Source of the DNA: Deuterostichococcus epilithicus
Taxonomy: Eukaryota; Chlorophyta; Trebouxiophyceae; Prasiolales; Stichococcaceae
DNA length: 64,000 nucleotides
Direction: 5' to 3'
NCBI GenBank assembly: GCA_033439295.1
Contig: JAVTLE010000014.1
Coordinates: 2,542,001 to 2,606,000 of the forward strand
This document shows positions 37,801 to 51,505 of this stretch, one piece after another. Below the pieces are notes generated by a model, which worked only from the letters and a program-made list of their open reading frames with translations, did no database searches and was not told the DNA's origin. Position 1 is the first letter of the stretch. The number at the start of each line of letters is the position of its first letter. The translations under genes were made by a program, and so were the position numbers.

Positions 37801-40800
37801 ATCAACGCTGCAGATGCTGCCACGTCGAAGCTGAGGAAAGAGCTGTTGAGGTGGGTTGACTGTCGGTCACCTCGCACCAGCAGTGAACCCCCCATGTCCA
37901 GGGCTGACACAGCGGCAGACGCTGAGATACGATGTCGACACAGTCGAGCAGCTGCGTCAACAACCGTTCCGACAGCAGTTCCATTGGTCGCCGCACCGAG
38001 GCTGCGACGGCACGCTCCGAGGGGACGCGGGGGGCGGTCAGGCAGGCCGCCTCATAGGGCCACAGCGGGCCGGCGCCCAGCGCCTGCAGCTGCGCCAGCA
38101 GCCCTGCGGCCGCCTCGTACTCTGCCACCATGCCGCCTGCTCGAGGCAGGATGGGAGGGGTGAAGTCGAGAAAGGTCTCTTGGTGCTCCTGCTGTGCAGC
38201 CCCCACAGGAGGTGTGCCGCGTGCCACGGGAGGACGCACCGGTCGCAGGCCAACGCCAGCCACGACAGCACAACCCAAACCCTCCAGGCCGTGCAAAACT
38301 GTTGGTGCATTTGCGCCACATCGATGTCAAGCTGCGAAACGTTTCTGGACCGACCCTCCAACAAGCGGCAGAGCGCCCGAAAGGGGGACCATCATCCGCA
38401 GAGCGCGCGCACCGGAGGCGCGCTGCAGGGCCAGGTGCGGCAGCGACAGCGCCGCGAGGAGGCGCGACAGCAGCACAACCGTCAGCGTGTCCGCGGGGCG
38501 CTGGCAGGCGTCGCCCGCCAGCAGCGCCAGGTGCGCCAGCAGCGGGGCGTGCGGCCTCACTGCGGCCTCGTGCTCCAGCACCGCCTCAGCCGCCAGCGCC
38601 AGCGCCACCTCCGCGCGCGTCACCGACCGTGGCGGCGGCGCGCTGCTGCGAGAATGAGACGCGCAGCGTCGGCGGCTCATTGGTGAGGTGGCTGCACTGT
38701 GCTCAATGCGGGCAACCGCTGGACATCCCAACTCATACACAACAGGCGTTGGCAGCTGACGCATCACCAACAAACATGTTGAAGGACATGCAGATGCTGA
38801 AAATTGTGAGCGCTACCTTGTCGCAGGCGCCACCGGCTTGGAGGCGCTGCCTGGCGTTCCGGGGTCCGGCGCAAAGGCGCTGCCGCCGCCAGGCGACTGC
38901 CGCCGCAGCTGCGCCGAGCCGGGCGTCGGCGGCAGGCCCCCAGCGGCATGGTCCACCAGCTCCGCCGCTCCAGACGTAGACCTGCACGTTCACCATGCAA
39001 TATTCGATGACTGTCGACCGCAGACGCAATGCATGTCTCAAAGACTGCAACAGCATTGCCTGGCGAGTCCGCAGGGGCCTTTGCAGGGCTGCAACATCGA
39101 GCCATCGGTCCATAGATGAAAAATAGTTAAGATCAGGCACAAACACGGGCGCACGGCTATGCCGCAGCCGGTCATCATGCGACGAACAACAGCGTGCAGC
39201 TGGCAGTCGGATGCAGTGCCGCCGCGCAGGGCACCTGCAAGCAGGGCGCTGCAACCAGGAAATTGCCCGACTCTCGATGCTAGACAGTGAGATCAAACCC
39301 GTGTGCGCACCCGTGCAGGTGCACGAAGCGGGTGGACAGGGAGGACGAGGCGCGGGAGATGCTGGCCGAGTTGCGGCGGGAGGAGGGCGGCTCCGGGTAC
39401 GGCGACGCGTCCGCCGCCGCCGCTGCCGGCCACTGCGGCTCCGTCGAGAACTCCAGCACCTGCAGCGGAGCCGGCCGAGGTTGCGTGGCCCGTCAACGTC
39501 TGGCATGAAGCCACAGGAAAGGAGCCACGGATACAGACCTCGCCTGTCTCCAGGGCGTTCGCTCGGCAGTTGCAATGCGGGGTGCTCTCGACGCAGTGCC
39601 TGGCTCGATCTGCACAGTGGTTCCGAGGCACGGACCACCGACAATACGACAGCCACCAGCAGTAGAGGACCACACCCCAGCTGAGCAGCTCAGGGCCTCC
39701 CATCACGCTGTGAAAGCACGGCACTCGGTGCACACACTGGTGAGGACGGCACGCTGCAAGGTGCGTGCTGGATAGCAGCGCAACCGAGCGGCCGCACACC
39801 TGGGGAGCGTCGCCGGCGCCCGCGCCGGGTGCCAGCGGCTTGCCCACGTCCTCATGCAGCTGGCGAGCGGCCTCCATGACCAGGTGGTCGATGCTCTGCT
39901 GCGGCGCCGCGCGTGCCAGGTACAGCACGATGCGCTTGGCCACCGTCAGGTACGTCTCCACCGCCTTTGAGTCCTGGGGCGCAGGTGCGACCCGTGTCCG
40001 GTGCAGTACAAAGCGAAAGTGGCATCGCAGCCACCTCCAAAGAGGTGCTGCCGTCAAGTGCGTCTCCATCACCTGAGCGTCCTGGGGCACACGTGCAGCC
40101 CGTGTTTGATGCAACTGGAACAGGAAGCGAGCTTGGACATGCTGTTCAAGCAAAGGCCACAGCCAGGGTGCATCCCCCGCCCCTTGGCGGGCTGGCGCAG
40201 GTGCAGCAGTTGATCAGTGCCGTGACACCCCAACAGCTGACCTTGGTCAACGCAAGTTGGCGAACTCGAGGTGCGTATGCCACTCGTCTTACCTGCGCGG
40301 CGCCGGTGGCATTGCACTCCTGGTGGCCATGCGCGACGAGAAAGTCCAGCACCGGCACGAGGTTGCGGCGGTTGAGCGCCACATTCGTCCACAGCAGCTC
40401 CACCTGGCGGTGGGAATGAGTTGAAGAGTGAGCTAAGGTTGTTCAGGCAGGCAGATCAGGCAGATCCTGATTTCCGATTCAACCGCACTTGCGAACTGGA
40501 TTCCTCTGCCGCATGGTTGTGTGGGCATGCGCGCACCTGGCGAGGGAAGGCGTTTGCATGCCGCAGGGTCACGTAGTACATGCTCTTCAGCAGCCGCTCG
40601 CTCCAATTTCCTACATGATGTCGCGTTGCGCGTCATCCGAAAGAACACAGCGGTGCCGCCGTTACTGGTGCTACTCACGACTGGAGACGCACAGCTGCCC
40701 TGCTCTCCAAACCCCGTGGCTCTATGGGCTGGAGGGACAGACTGCACACTGCCAGGTCACATGATGCGACAGTGTCACGCCATTCCAACATCAGGGCTCA

Positions 40801-43800
40801 AGCAGTGCACGGACAATGTGCTGCTGGCGGCAGAGCCTCCCGGAAGACGGGAACACGCACGCACCCTCCCAGCGGGCGACGAAGGACAGGTTTTCCATCC
40901 AGGGCGCGAGTCCCGCCAGCACCGCGTGCTGGTGCACCGCGGAGGCGGCATGCAGCTGCCGCGTCATGACCTCCACGCACAACAACTCCGTCATCTCCGG
41001 GTGCTCCCTGTGGCCAGGGCATCCGAGTGAGTCGCCCAGCAGCCGGCGGCGACTGCGCGCACGGCAGCCGGGCCGCCAGACACACCCGGCGGGGAGAGAC
41101 TGACACCACGAAGTCGTGCCTGTAGGCTACGGGCGCTTGGCCCCACAAACAGTGCCGCATCCTCAAGCTAGCACGGAACCCCATGTCTGATTGAGCAAGT
41201 TGGCAGCTGCGTGAGCCTGCTCGACCCAAGCGTGCGCTCTGTTGCTGTGCCCGGCGCACCTGGCCAGCCGGCAGGACAGCGACAGCTGGAAGCGGTGGTA
41301 CGACTCCTGCAGGCTGCCCACCAGCACCTGCGCACAGCGCAGCCGCCTCCAGTCAGCTGGGGCACTGAGCAGGCAGCAAGAGCAGCAGCGAGCCAGCGGC
41401 ATCGAGTCCTGTTGACCAGTTGACTTGCCTGCTGTCCAAACTGGGTCAGGCAAGCACAACGCACACTGCCCAGGCACACCCCATGGTGCAGGCGGGGACC
41501 AGGACCGCCAGCAGCAGCGACACCTGCGAGGGTGTGCTGCCGGCGCCACCTCCGGCGGCGGGCTCTGTGGGGACGGCCCACACGCCGGAGCCGCCCAGCG
41601 GCGGGCTGAGGCCGCCGTCGGGCGTGCGCGGCGTGACGGCCGACCGCCAGAAGCGTTCCGACAGCAGCTCCAACAGGTGCAGCGCATCGTCCCGGACCGA
41701 CTGCACCTGGGGGAGCGCGGCGGTGACCGCTGATGAGAACGGGTGTTGGAAGGAGGCGAGGGGGGAGGGCTGGCCAAACGGGAGCTTTTTGTCTTGTCAT
41801 TCACGGCGCCTGGCCCCATGCGGCAGCCACGACACGGCACTTCTAAAGAAGCATCACACAGGGAGGCGCCTGGATGAGCTCCAGCAGATATAGCAGCCGG
41901 CGGCCTGCTGAGCACGGCGCTGCCAGAGAGCGGCACCTGGTCAACGACCTTGTACAGCACCAGCGCCAGAAGGACGTGCGGTCTGATTGCGATGTCGTGC
42001 GTCGCGTACACTTCCAGCACCGCCTGCGTATCAGATCTGACCTTCAAACGCCTCAGAGGCACCCGACGAGCAACTCCACATCTCAAAACGACGTTGCAGG
42101 GCTGCTTGCAGCTGCTAGAGGGGAACATTTTGCAGGACCGGCTTTGGCAGCTAGACTGTTGCGAGCCATCACGAGCGACTTGCCTGGAAGTAGGCATGCG
42201 ACACGGCGGCGTTGGCGGAGTAGCACTGGTCGATGAACAACTCACTGACGCCGTCCGCGTTGCTGCGCAGCAGGTTGCACAATGCCGAGATCGCCACGGC
42301 CAGCTTCTGCGGCGGCACGCCCGACAGGTTCGCCTGCAGATGTGCAGGCAGCAGTGCATCAGAGCATGCATTCTGGAATGCTCTGTTCTGGGCGTGTGTC
42401 TGTCAGGCTCTGTGGCAGCATGTCTCCGAAGCACGTGCGGCATGCGCCGGCACAAATTCGATCACTGATCGTCAGCAGCAGTTCGTGCGCCGTCCAAGCC
42501 AGTCTATGCGTCACCTGGACGCTGGCGGACCGGCCCACCAGCATGCGGTGCACCCAGGCCAGGGGCCTGCCCTGCAGAGTGCGGGCCTCGCTGTCGAAGG
42601 CCGGGCCCTGCACACACGGGCGAGGACAGCCGCATTTGTCGTAGGGCGGCGCCACAGCCGCACACCATGGACAAAATGCCACACAGCAGGGGCCGCACCG
42701 TGAGGCGCATGAATGCAAATCTCACACCAGGTTTTCACAGCGATGTCATCGCGGTGAGACGAGCTCCGCCAGACACATCAGGCAGGGAACGGGAGGGGGG
42801 GGTCAGAGCGGGTCCCGTGCAGGGGCGCCGCACCAGCAGCAACGCAGCCATGGAGGAGTGCGCGGCGTGCTCCAGGAGCTCGACGGAGGTGAGCAGCTCG
42901 GCCTCGAGGGCGCGCTGCGCTTCGCCCTCCTTGAGGCGGGCCACCGCCGCCAGGATGCCGCGCCGCACCTCCGCCCGGTAGCTGCCTGCTCCCACGGGCA
43001 ACGCGCACCGTCAACGCATCCCCAGGCTCCTGTCTTCGTCTAGTGCACAGAAGGGAAACACGCAGGAGGCAGTTGTCGTGACATTGCAGCCACAGCTACG
43101 GCACCCCCAAGTCCAGGATGTGAGAGACACATCACGAAGGCTGTCTAGGAAGGAAGGGGCAGGCCCTGCCGCACCCGAGCGCGCGCCCGGGCTGCTGTCC
43201 ATGGACCACTCGGAGAAGAGGTCGAACAGCTGGCGGCGCAGGGCGGCCGGGAAGGCGGCCGGCAGGGCCTCCGCCAGCTCGGCGGCGGCGGCCCGCGCCA
43301 CGGCCGCCAAGCACAGCCGCATCTGCTGCAGCTCCGCGGACACCTCTGCGCGCGTGTCGCAGCCGCATGGAGTTTTGCATGCGCCAGAGGCGGTGTGAGA
43401 AGAGTCTACAGCGATCGCGCCACATGCAGGTTTTCAAGGTGGCACGGAGCCCTCCCTGGCAGGCCTGGGAACAAGAGCGCGAAGGTCGGGCGCAGACCAC
43501 ACTTACAGCTTCCGACAGCCAGCATGTTGATGGCGGTCAACGACCAGTGACCAAGCAGCGAGTCGTGGAAAGGATTCTGCACCCGAGGCGACGCTCGCCA
43601 GCTGGCGGTGCGTGTCCGACAGGAAGTCCAGCACGGTGGCACGCAGAGGCGCCTCGGAGCGCAGCGCGCCACGTGTCATGGCGCCCACCAGCTGCCGCAG
43701 CACATGCGCCACCGCCACCCTGATCTCCGAGTGCCGCATGCGTGTCTTGGTGCTCTGCGGGGGCGGTGCGGCACGTGCTGCTGATCGTATTAGTACTTAT

Positions 43801-46800
43801 CAAACCAGTTCGTGCTAGCGACGTCAGGCGGCACATGGACAATCTCACTTTCCAGTGTTACAACCCACTCAGCACGACAGCAGCCCTGGTCTGCCGCACC
43901 ACAGTGGCGGTGTGTGCAGCTGGCTGGGGCCCGGCTGCCCGCCAGTCTGGCCAACAGGCGGGTGATAGACACTTCCTGGAACTGGACTGTTGACAGACCT
44001 TGCGGCGCCCTGACACATAGCAGCAGCAGTCGTCAGCCTGGGGCACTGAAGAAACATCAAAGGGGCCGCACCTTGCGGTCCGCGGTGCACTCCTCCTTGA
44101 GCGCAGCCAGCTCGTCAGGGATGAGGGCGCAGTTCTCTGGGCTGCAGTGCCCCAGCGCCAGCACCGCCGCCGCCTGCTGCAGCTCCGCGCCGTACCTGCG
44201 AATCAGGCACAGAAGAATGCAAGTCAAATGCATCGCTCACGTGACAGCCGCGTGCATACAGACTCATCGAGGGTCTCGATTCCCCCAGCACAGATCGGGT
44301 GACCCTCTTTTGATGAGCAGAAGGTTTCTCACCTGATGGACACGAAGAGGGCGCGCACGACCTCCTTGCTGCCGAAGCCGCCGCTGGACTTGCGGCTGGC
44401 GTACCGCGGGCAGGCGGCCACCACGGCAGCGGATGCCCGTGCCAGGTCCAGGCGGTTCACGTCCAGATAGGAGTCCCCAGCCGGCAGCATGGGCCGCCCG
44501 GTGGGGTCGCGCGTCAGGCCGCTCTGCAGCCAGGCGGATAATCGCGTTTGTAATGTCACTGCCGACAAGCCGGCCACTGCTGCGTCTCGGATCTAGCACC
44601 ACATTTGGAAGCCCCCAGCAGCTGCCGGCAGGCGGGTGGCGAGTGTCGTGTGTGGGTCACAGGTGCATCGAGATGCACGGGGCTGGCACATCACATTGCA
44701 TTCGCCGGCAGCCTCCGCACCTGCAGCCGGGCGCATATGTACTCGCAGGCGCGGCGGCAGGAGGCGGGGCAAAGCGGCGCGGCGCTGCCCGCCAGCTCCG
44801 CCAGCAAGCGCGCCCATCGCACGTGGTCCGCCCCCCGCGCCGCGTGCGTCAGCACCCACTGCAAGCGGAGCACAAGCGTTGCGTCCCCGTGCCGCACATG
44901 CGATGAGGTATACCGGCGCAGCCGCGAATGATGGGCTGCCCTTGAAGGCGGTCGTGCATGTGCAACAGCCGCCGCAGGTTGAAGCACGGAAGAGGCAGCA
45001 TTGTGTTGCAAGGCACGATCAAGCCGCCAGGACGACGAGGGCGGAGCCGTGCAGCCGACGGCTCACGTTGAGGGTCATGCCGGCGGGCGCGGCGGCGGGC
45101 GGCCCACCGGCGGTGGCCAGCTGCTGGCGCAGCGCCGCCCAGGGCTCGGTGTCCCAGGCGCAGCGGGCCGCGATGTCGTCTCCCAGCTGGTCCAGCACGT
45201 CCGCCAGGTAGGCGCCGCCGGTGTCGCCAAAAGGGGAGCCGGGGCCCAGGTGCGACGTCGGTGAGCCGGAGCCTGGCGGCAGGTAGAGGCTGGGTTTATG
45301 GTTTCCGGGAATGCGCATGAATCCTCCCATAGGGTATGCACCCGGTCAGCGCACAGTCCTCATGCATACGAGCAGCGGCGGAGACACACCGTTGAGGAGT
45401 TCCTGGCTGTCGTGCTGTGACCGAGGCAGCTGTCGCACCGCAGTGCAAGGGCGCGCCTGGGGTCGAGGGCACAGACTCGGTGGTGGCGCCGCCGCCGTTG
45501 GTGCCCCCAAGTGCATTTCGCAAGGCCTGGTGCAGGCCCCGCACCGCAAACAAAACCTTTATGCCCGCCTGCCGCACCTGCACGCGCACATGTCCAGACC
45601 TATGTGAAGAAGCGCGCATCTTCATCGTGCCATGCACTCTCGACAGTCACCCATGAACCATGCTTCCTGACCTGCTGCAGTGCAGGCTGAGGGGGGTCAT
45701 CGTCAACAAGCACAGCACAAGGCTCAGGAGTGGAGGCCTTCTGGGCCCTTTGCATAGCTCGCGAGCGGCGCACATGGACGTCAGGGTGGCACAGGATGCT
45801 GATCGCAAAGCCCTCCACGCGAGCAACATCCACGTCGGGCGAGGCGGCCCGCTCGGCAAGCAGCGCTCGCGGCGCGCCCTCCCCCACCAGCAGCCCCCGC
45901 CACGTGGCCATGACGTCCACCAGGATGAGCGCCGTCCGGTGCTGCACCTGCGCGTTCGGCATGCGCCATCTGTGGCGGAGACCCATCGGCGCTGGTCGGC
46001 ACACCGCTGCTGCGCGGGCGGCTGGCAAGCCGTCCAGGCAGAAGGTGTCGGAGCTGCCAGCCACTGTGGCAGCTCAGTCCTGTGATGGCGACTTTGGAGG
46101 CAGGCGCGGCGGTCTTCATGGAGCCGCCGCAGGGCTGTTCCGCACCAAACACCGGCCGATGGAAGCGTTCAGCACAGCAGGACAGCAGGAAGCTGGCGCA
46201 GCGTGCTGCTTGCCTCCGGTGAGTCGTCGGGCAGCCGGGCATAGGCGGCCGCCAGGCCGGCCACCAGGGCATCACGCACGGACGGCACCGCGTGCAACGT
46301 GCGCTTGATGGCCGCTAGCGCCTCCTGCGGCATCAGTCATGGTTTCACGTTGAGGGCTCCACCGCTGCCAGATCTTATGTGCCTCATCCATGTTGCAACC
46401 TTGACATCCAGCCAGCAGACCGTATACAAATCGACCTGTTGATACTCTCGACTTTTGCAGCATTCACATCAGAACAAGGCACACCGGCTGCGCCGGCACC
46501 CTTAGCATGTATCAGGTATCTGCAAGAGGAAATGCAAGAGCAGGCTCAAGTGGTTTCAAATCTTGGCGCGCACTACAACCTTGCGAATGGAGGCCTCCAG
46601 GTGGATGGTGTAGCCCGCCAGCTCCTCCGCCATGAGCGGCGGCGACTCCGCCCACTGCGCGGGCATGCAGAAGGGCACGCACCGCAACGCGGCCGCGCAC
46701 GCGCCCGGCAGCCCCACCGCCTTCTCCTTGCCGCCCAGCTCCACCAGCGACCTGCGGACATCCGAGGCTGTCATCGTTTCCGGCCTGCTGTTGATCCCGG

Positions 46801-49800
46801 AAGCAAACATGCTCAGCTTGAGAGACCTGACTCGTCATCGACCGATCACAGCTCGTTGGGACGCAACAGCAGCTCTCAATGTCCTGCAGGCTGCTCGAAG
46901 CGCTCGCCACGCTCCAAGCGCTGCCCACCGGCCCACAGGCAGCGCTCTGACGCAGAAGTCTCACCGGGAGCCGCCGACGAGGGTGAGGCCGCCGCACGCG
47001 TCGTGGCAGTGCTTCATGAACCTGCCCAGCTGCGCAGCCAAACGCGGCTCGAAATGCGTCGTGCCGTGCGCCTCCAGGGGGCGGCCCCCGCTGCGCATGA
47101 ATTCCAGCAGCCGCGCAGACGCCGCCGCTGCCGCCGCGGCCGTGGCCCGTGGCTCCATGGTGCCCTGCAGGTGTGATCCGCAAACGGCGCTGCGCTTTTG
47201 CATCCGATGAGTGATCCCAGCGACGAGCATGGCATCCACTGGCTAGCGACCGCATCTTCAAGCCAGGCCGGCCAAGAGCGACTATTGAGACGTCTCGCCG
47301 TGGATGTGCATGCTCCGGCCTGTTGCCAAGGTTGTCGGATGGAGCACACAGCAATGCAGTGTACACAAGCGTGCCTGCAGCCTGACTGCCCGGCCGACCT
47401 TCTGGGCGTCGTAGGTGGGCGGGCTGAGGGTCACAGCCAGCAGCGACCTGAGGCCGATGGTGGTCATCTCCAGGTTGCCGGGCTCCGCCAGGATGGACCC
47501 CGCCAGCATGTCCAGCGCGCAGGCCGGCACGTGTCGCGCGATGTCCACCAGGAGCTGCTGCACCAGCGCCTGCGCCCAGGAGGTGCGGCAGCGCAGCGCC
47601 CTCAGGAGCTCGTACAAGGCTGGCCGTGACGGCTCGACAGTCGATGTGACAATGTGCATAATTGCCGCAGGCAAACGGGCAGAGCACCAGCCGATATGAA
47701 GTGGACGAAAGTTGGCAATGTTGCAGAGAGCGGCGTGTAAGGGACTCGTCTCCTGGCCTGACCCGCACGCAGCAGAGCTGCCACCTCGCGGGGATGCAGC
47801 CATGTTGTCAGCCACCTGCTGCTCGGCGGTGGGGAAGGCAGCCTTCTTGAGCTGCGCCAGGATGCCCGCCGTGGCGCGCTTCAGCCACTTGAGCAGGTCG
47901 GGGCTGGCGGTGGAGGGCGCGAAGCGGCGCAGGTAGGTGGTTATGCACTGCGCCAGGCAGCTGACTGCCGCAGTCTTCATGGACCGCTCCTGCGATGTGT
48001 CCAAGGCAAGACAGCTTCAGATTGCACTCGCACAAAAGATCTGTTCGGGAGCATATCGACCCGAAGCGCATGCAGCGCCGGCTGCGTCTGAGGGAGTTTT
48101 GCTGTGGCTCCTGGTGGAGCGGCGAGGGTGACGACGCACAGCTGTCATGGCGAAAAGAGGAAACAGGAAAACCTTGCTGGCCTTCTTCTCCGTCTCGCCC
48201 AGCGGGTTGAGCGACTGCAGCAGCCCCGTGAAGTCGCCCTGCGAGCCAGTGTCATAGATCGTCAGCATTGTCGCCAGACGACTGCCAAGTGCATGTAGGC
48301 CGCTGCAGTCGTGCAGGCCTGTTCCCGCAGCCGTGCGTGTCAGCTTGCGAAATTATGATAGAAAGGATGTATGGCAGGAAGCAACCGCAGAGAGCAGGCC
48401 AGATGGCGGCAGCCGGGCGAGCGCACCCGCAGCTGCTTCTGTATGGTGTCCACCAGGGAGTTTATGCCGTGCAGGAAGGCGGAGTCGGAGTCGAGGCACA
48501 GCAGCTGCGTCTGCAGGGGGAGCGCCACCGCCATGTGCTTGCTGCCCTTGGCCTGCCAGGCGGCCACCTGGCTGCGCGCCAGCCCCACCGACTGGTACCA
48601 CAGCGCCAGCGACGTCACGTCCATCTGCCCCGCCAGCACTCTGCGAGAGTGTTAGGCGGCACAGGCGCTCAGGGCCGAGTGGCATTGTTTACATCGAGGA
48701 GCTGTGACGAGGTCACAAGCAGCGCAGCGCAGCGCAGCGCATCTGTCACGCTATGGCGAGGCTCTGCATGTCTTAGCCAGTCACGACTCTGGACCGCAAG
48801 CGCCGGTTCAGCGGCGGCATGTGCACCGCTTGGGCTTCTTTGGTGTCGGACCATGGCTGAAGGGTCGGTAAGGTCGGAGCGCACCTGGGTTCGTCGACTG
48901 TGACGCTGTAGGACAGCATGGAAGTCAGCATCTCCGCCATCGCGTGCTGCACCTGGCTCTTGCGAACCGTGGCCACATGCCTCACCGGGCTGAGCTTATC
49001 CAGCACCTCCACCGCCTGCCGGATCTGCAGCAGCAGGAGTTCCAACTGACGCTGCCTGTGCGCATCTGAGCTGCTGGTGGCAGCACTGACGAGCAGGAGG
49101 ACAGTTCTGCCAGCGGTCAGAATACACTTTTGGACGTTGAGCACGGGTCCTAATGGACGCTGGAAATCATCTTGCTCTGCTGACCTCCAGGTGGATGTTC
49201 CTGCAGCCTACCTGGGCGCTGGAGCCCAGCGGCAGCCGCACATGCCGGATGCCGCGACACATCTGCAGGATCTCCTGCCGCGCCGCCGGCGAGTCGGACC
49301 GCAGGCGCGCTGGCCGTGGCGGCGACGCGCCACACACCTCCCGCAGCAGCCGCGCCACGATGGAGCCCAGCCGCTGCTCCGACAGCGCGCCCAGCATCAG
49401 CGCGCATGACTCCACCACCTGGGACGCATGGCAACCGTCCCCTCACTGGGTGTCAGGTCGAGGCTTGGGGTCCTGCCGACGAGGACAGCCCTTATCTGGT
49501 GCTGCTGCCACCGCTGGGGTGAGCCATGATGCTGCTGTACGTGCAGTGTATCAGTCCAGGGCCGGGGGCACTCCCCTGCCCAACAGCCAGCAGCCTGCAG
49601 CACGTGAGCGGGAGCACAGCATGGACACAGCGTGCTGCACCATCTTGTCGCGGCACTTTATGAGCTCCGGGTAGCGCGCGTCGATGTAGCGCTCGGCGTT
49701 GACGATCCAGTCAAAGGCGAGGCCCTCCAGCGCCGCTGCCTGCCGCTCGCTGATCCTGTCGGCGCCCTGCCCTAGCACCGCCAGCGCTGTCTCCAGGAAT

Positions 49801-50423
49801 ATGGCCTCCACCGCCAGCTGTGGACGAGGTGGTTATACTACGGGTCGGGTAGAAGCATTCCACTGCAGGAAGCATCCGTGAAAGGTCCAACAACGGGCAC
49901 AGTGTAGATTGCACAGGCCTTGCTGCCCGACGCACGCGCGGCCTTGCGGCATGAACACCGGATCACAATGGCGTTGCCACAGCAGTTGGAGCACCTACCC
50001 GCTTGCGCAGCACCATGAGGCTGGGCGGGCCGAAGTCGCTGGCGAACTGCTGCGCCTGCGCCAGGCCGGCCTTGCGCCAGCCGAGCAGCACCTCCACCAG
50101 TGCCTGGGACGCGTACTGCGCCGAGGCCGCGAGCCCCGCAAGCACCTCGTTCCAGCCGGCGTCGCCGGAATTGCTGCCCAGGGCCTGCGAACGACATGTT
50201 GCCTGTGCTGTCGAGGCTTCTGAGAGATTCCGGTCATGTACGCTCGCTTTTGTGAAGCTCCGCGGTGACCTTCACGGCAACGGCAGATGTGCGCCAGCGT
50301 CAAGTCGTTTCGAGCACCCACATGCAGGTCGCTCGCCTCCGCCCGCGCATCGGCACGAGTCATGAACTGCTCAAGGAGCAGACCGATGACTGGCGTGCTC
50401 GCGAACACCTCTGTAGTGTCCAT
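34832..50423 (-). CDS. giant Furry/MOR2-PAG1/TAO3-type cell morphogenesis protein
   Basis: About forty exons over 15.6 kb encode roughly 2,300-2,700 residues of helical repeat protein. I mapped conserved blocks, not every splice site. Furry family members scaffold NDR kinases and control polarised growth. The start is MDTTEVFASTPVIGLL at 50423. In family order follow WNEVLAGLAASAQYASQALV (near 50.1 kb), ALEGLAFDWIVNAERYIDAR (49.7), RKSQVQHAMAEMLTSML (48.9), LALWYQSVGLARSQVAAW and KGSKHMAVALP (48.5), IGLRSLLAVTLSPP (47.4), EVYATHDIAIRPHVLLALVL (41.9), GSLQESYHRFQLSLSCRLAR (41.3), LAPWMENLSF (40.9), LKSMYYVTLRHANAFP (40.6), LLWTNVALNRRNLVPVLDFL (40.4), VAKRIVLYLARAAPQQSIDH (39.9) and VYRALRPGLAQEACARLL (37.4). 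The end is DAAEDRAASDASSTSDS. These match the plant MOR2/PAG1-type order, so it is one gene. NDR/MOB genes are not in this window. Confidence 0.88.
39943..40125 (-). repeat. imperfect 108-base tandem duplication carrying a splice acceptor (Furry gene)
   Basis: The segment from 39943 recurs diverged (about 70% alike by eye over some 75 bases) from 40051. On the - strand each copy contains GCCCCAG|GAC or a close variant, followed by an exon start. The exon at 39973 begins DSKAVETYLTVAKR. The copy at 40081 would begin DAQVMETHLTA. The offset is exactly 36 codons and the sequence between is open. Confidence 0.8.
48721..48740 (+). repeat. (AGCGC)4 microsatellite in a Furry-gene intron
   Basis: Four perfect AGCGC units lie between two conserved exons of the - strand gene. 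Confidence 0.9.
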
Positions 50424-51505
50424 CGAGTTCCGGAGTAACGAAATCAGAACATCAGTATGGCGTCAGTGTGACCGCAATCCCAGCAATCAGATCCAGCGCT
50501 ATATGAAACAAGACAAGCTTTGCTTGGTGGCGGTCTCGTGAAAGGCTTCGGTAACATCGCCCGATCTCGCAACCATCAGCATGCTGGCCCGTTTGATTGG
50601 TTCTCGTCAGCACGATGAGTCAGAAAGGAACCCACATGTGCGGCTCGCGCAACGAGCAATGATCTGAACGCCATCAGCTCTGATCAGCAGTAAACTTGCG
50701 CGACATGAGTGCGTGCCCGCCCGTGAAATTCTTGGCGTTCAGTCAATTTTACGGCGCCTTCCCAACGGCACTTTCCTCTTACTTTACTTATGAACTGCAG
50801 CGTGTCGCTAAAATGGTTGCTGCCTTGTATGGCCGCTGGAGCTGAAGTTGTCCTCCGCATTGGCAGCGCAGCGGATTTGCGCGCAGACTGCGGTGGAATT
50901 TAGGTTGATAATGTCAGTTGTTTCTGGTGCAGAGTGTTGTACGCCTGGTTGAAACGGTTACGCACTCCGGTGGCAGCCTAGCCAGGTCTGCAGGTGTGGT
51001 GTCAGGCGGTGCGTCGGCTTGAGAGGCGTCTCATCATGCTACGGCGTGCTCACGGCTAGCTGTGGGCCCGACAAGAATGCCGTCCGCTGCCAGAGGCCTG
51101 CCTGAGATGCCACTCTGTGTCAGTCACTCCACTGAGGGTCGGCAGCCAGGCGTTCATCTGACGATTGGGCATGCGGATGCGCAAGCGGCATGGATGCGAA
51201 ACACCTCGACGACGCCAGAATGCTGCGTTCTATCGCCTGTCAGCAATCCTTGCCAGTGCAGAGCCCTGGAAATTTCCCGTGACGCTTGAATTGGCGCAGT
51301 TTGGATTCCAAGTCGGATGTCAGTGCTGCGAAACGCGGCCCGGTGCGCGGGTGGTCAGAATCACATGATCTGATGTGGTGTTGCCGAAGCACTTTCAAGG
51401 CTTATGCAGCAGTCAAAACCTGTGAAGACATTATTGTAAAACAGTCCTGGCCCGGAGCTGGAAGCCAACAAATATTGTCGCATGTGGGCCCACTCTGAAC
51501 AAGCG
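50424..51505. other. intergenic region upstream of the Furry-like gene
   Basis: About 1.1 kb separates the Furry start from the 3' end of the succinyl-CoA ligase gene, both on the - strand. The sequence is AT-richer than the exons. I see no protein family, tRNA-like element or repeat. Frames under 80 codons are probably chance. It should carry the Furry promoter and the ligase 3' untranslated region. Confidence 0.55.

Noticed and set aside
46512-47768. Long - strand ORF of 418 codons as a separate gene
   Set aside because: The frame runs through introns; the conserved Furry exons here lie in other frames with proper splice sites.
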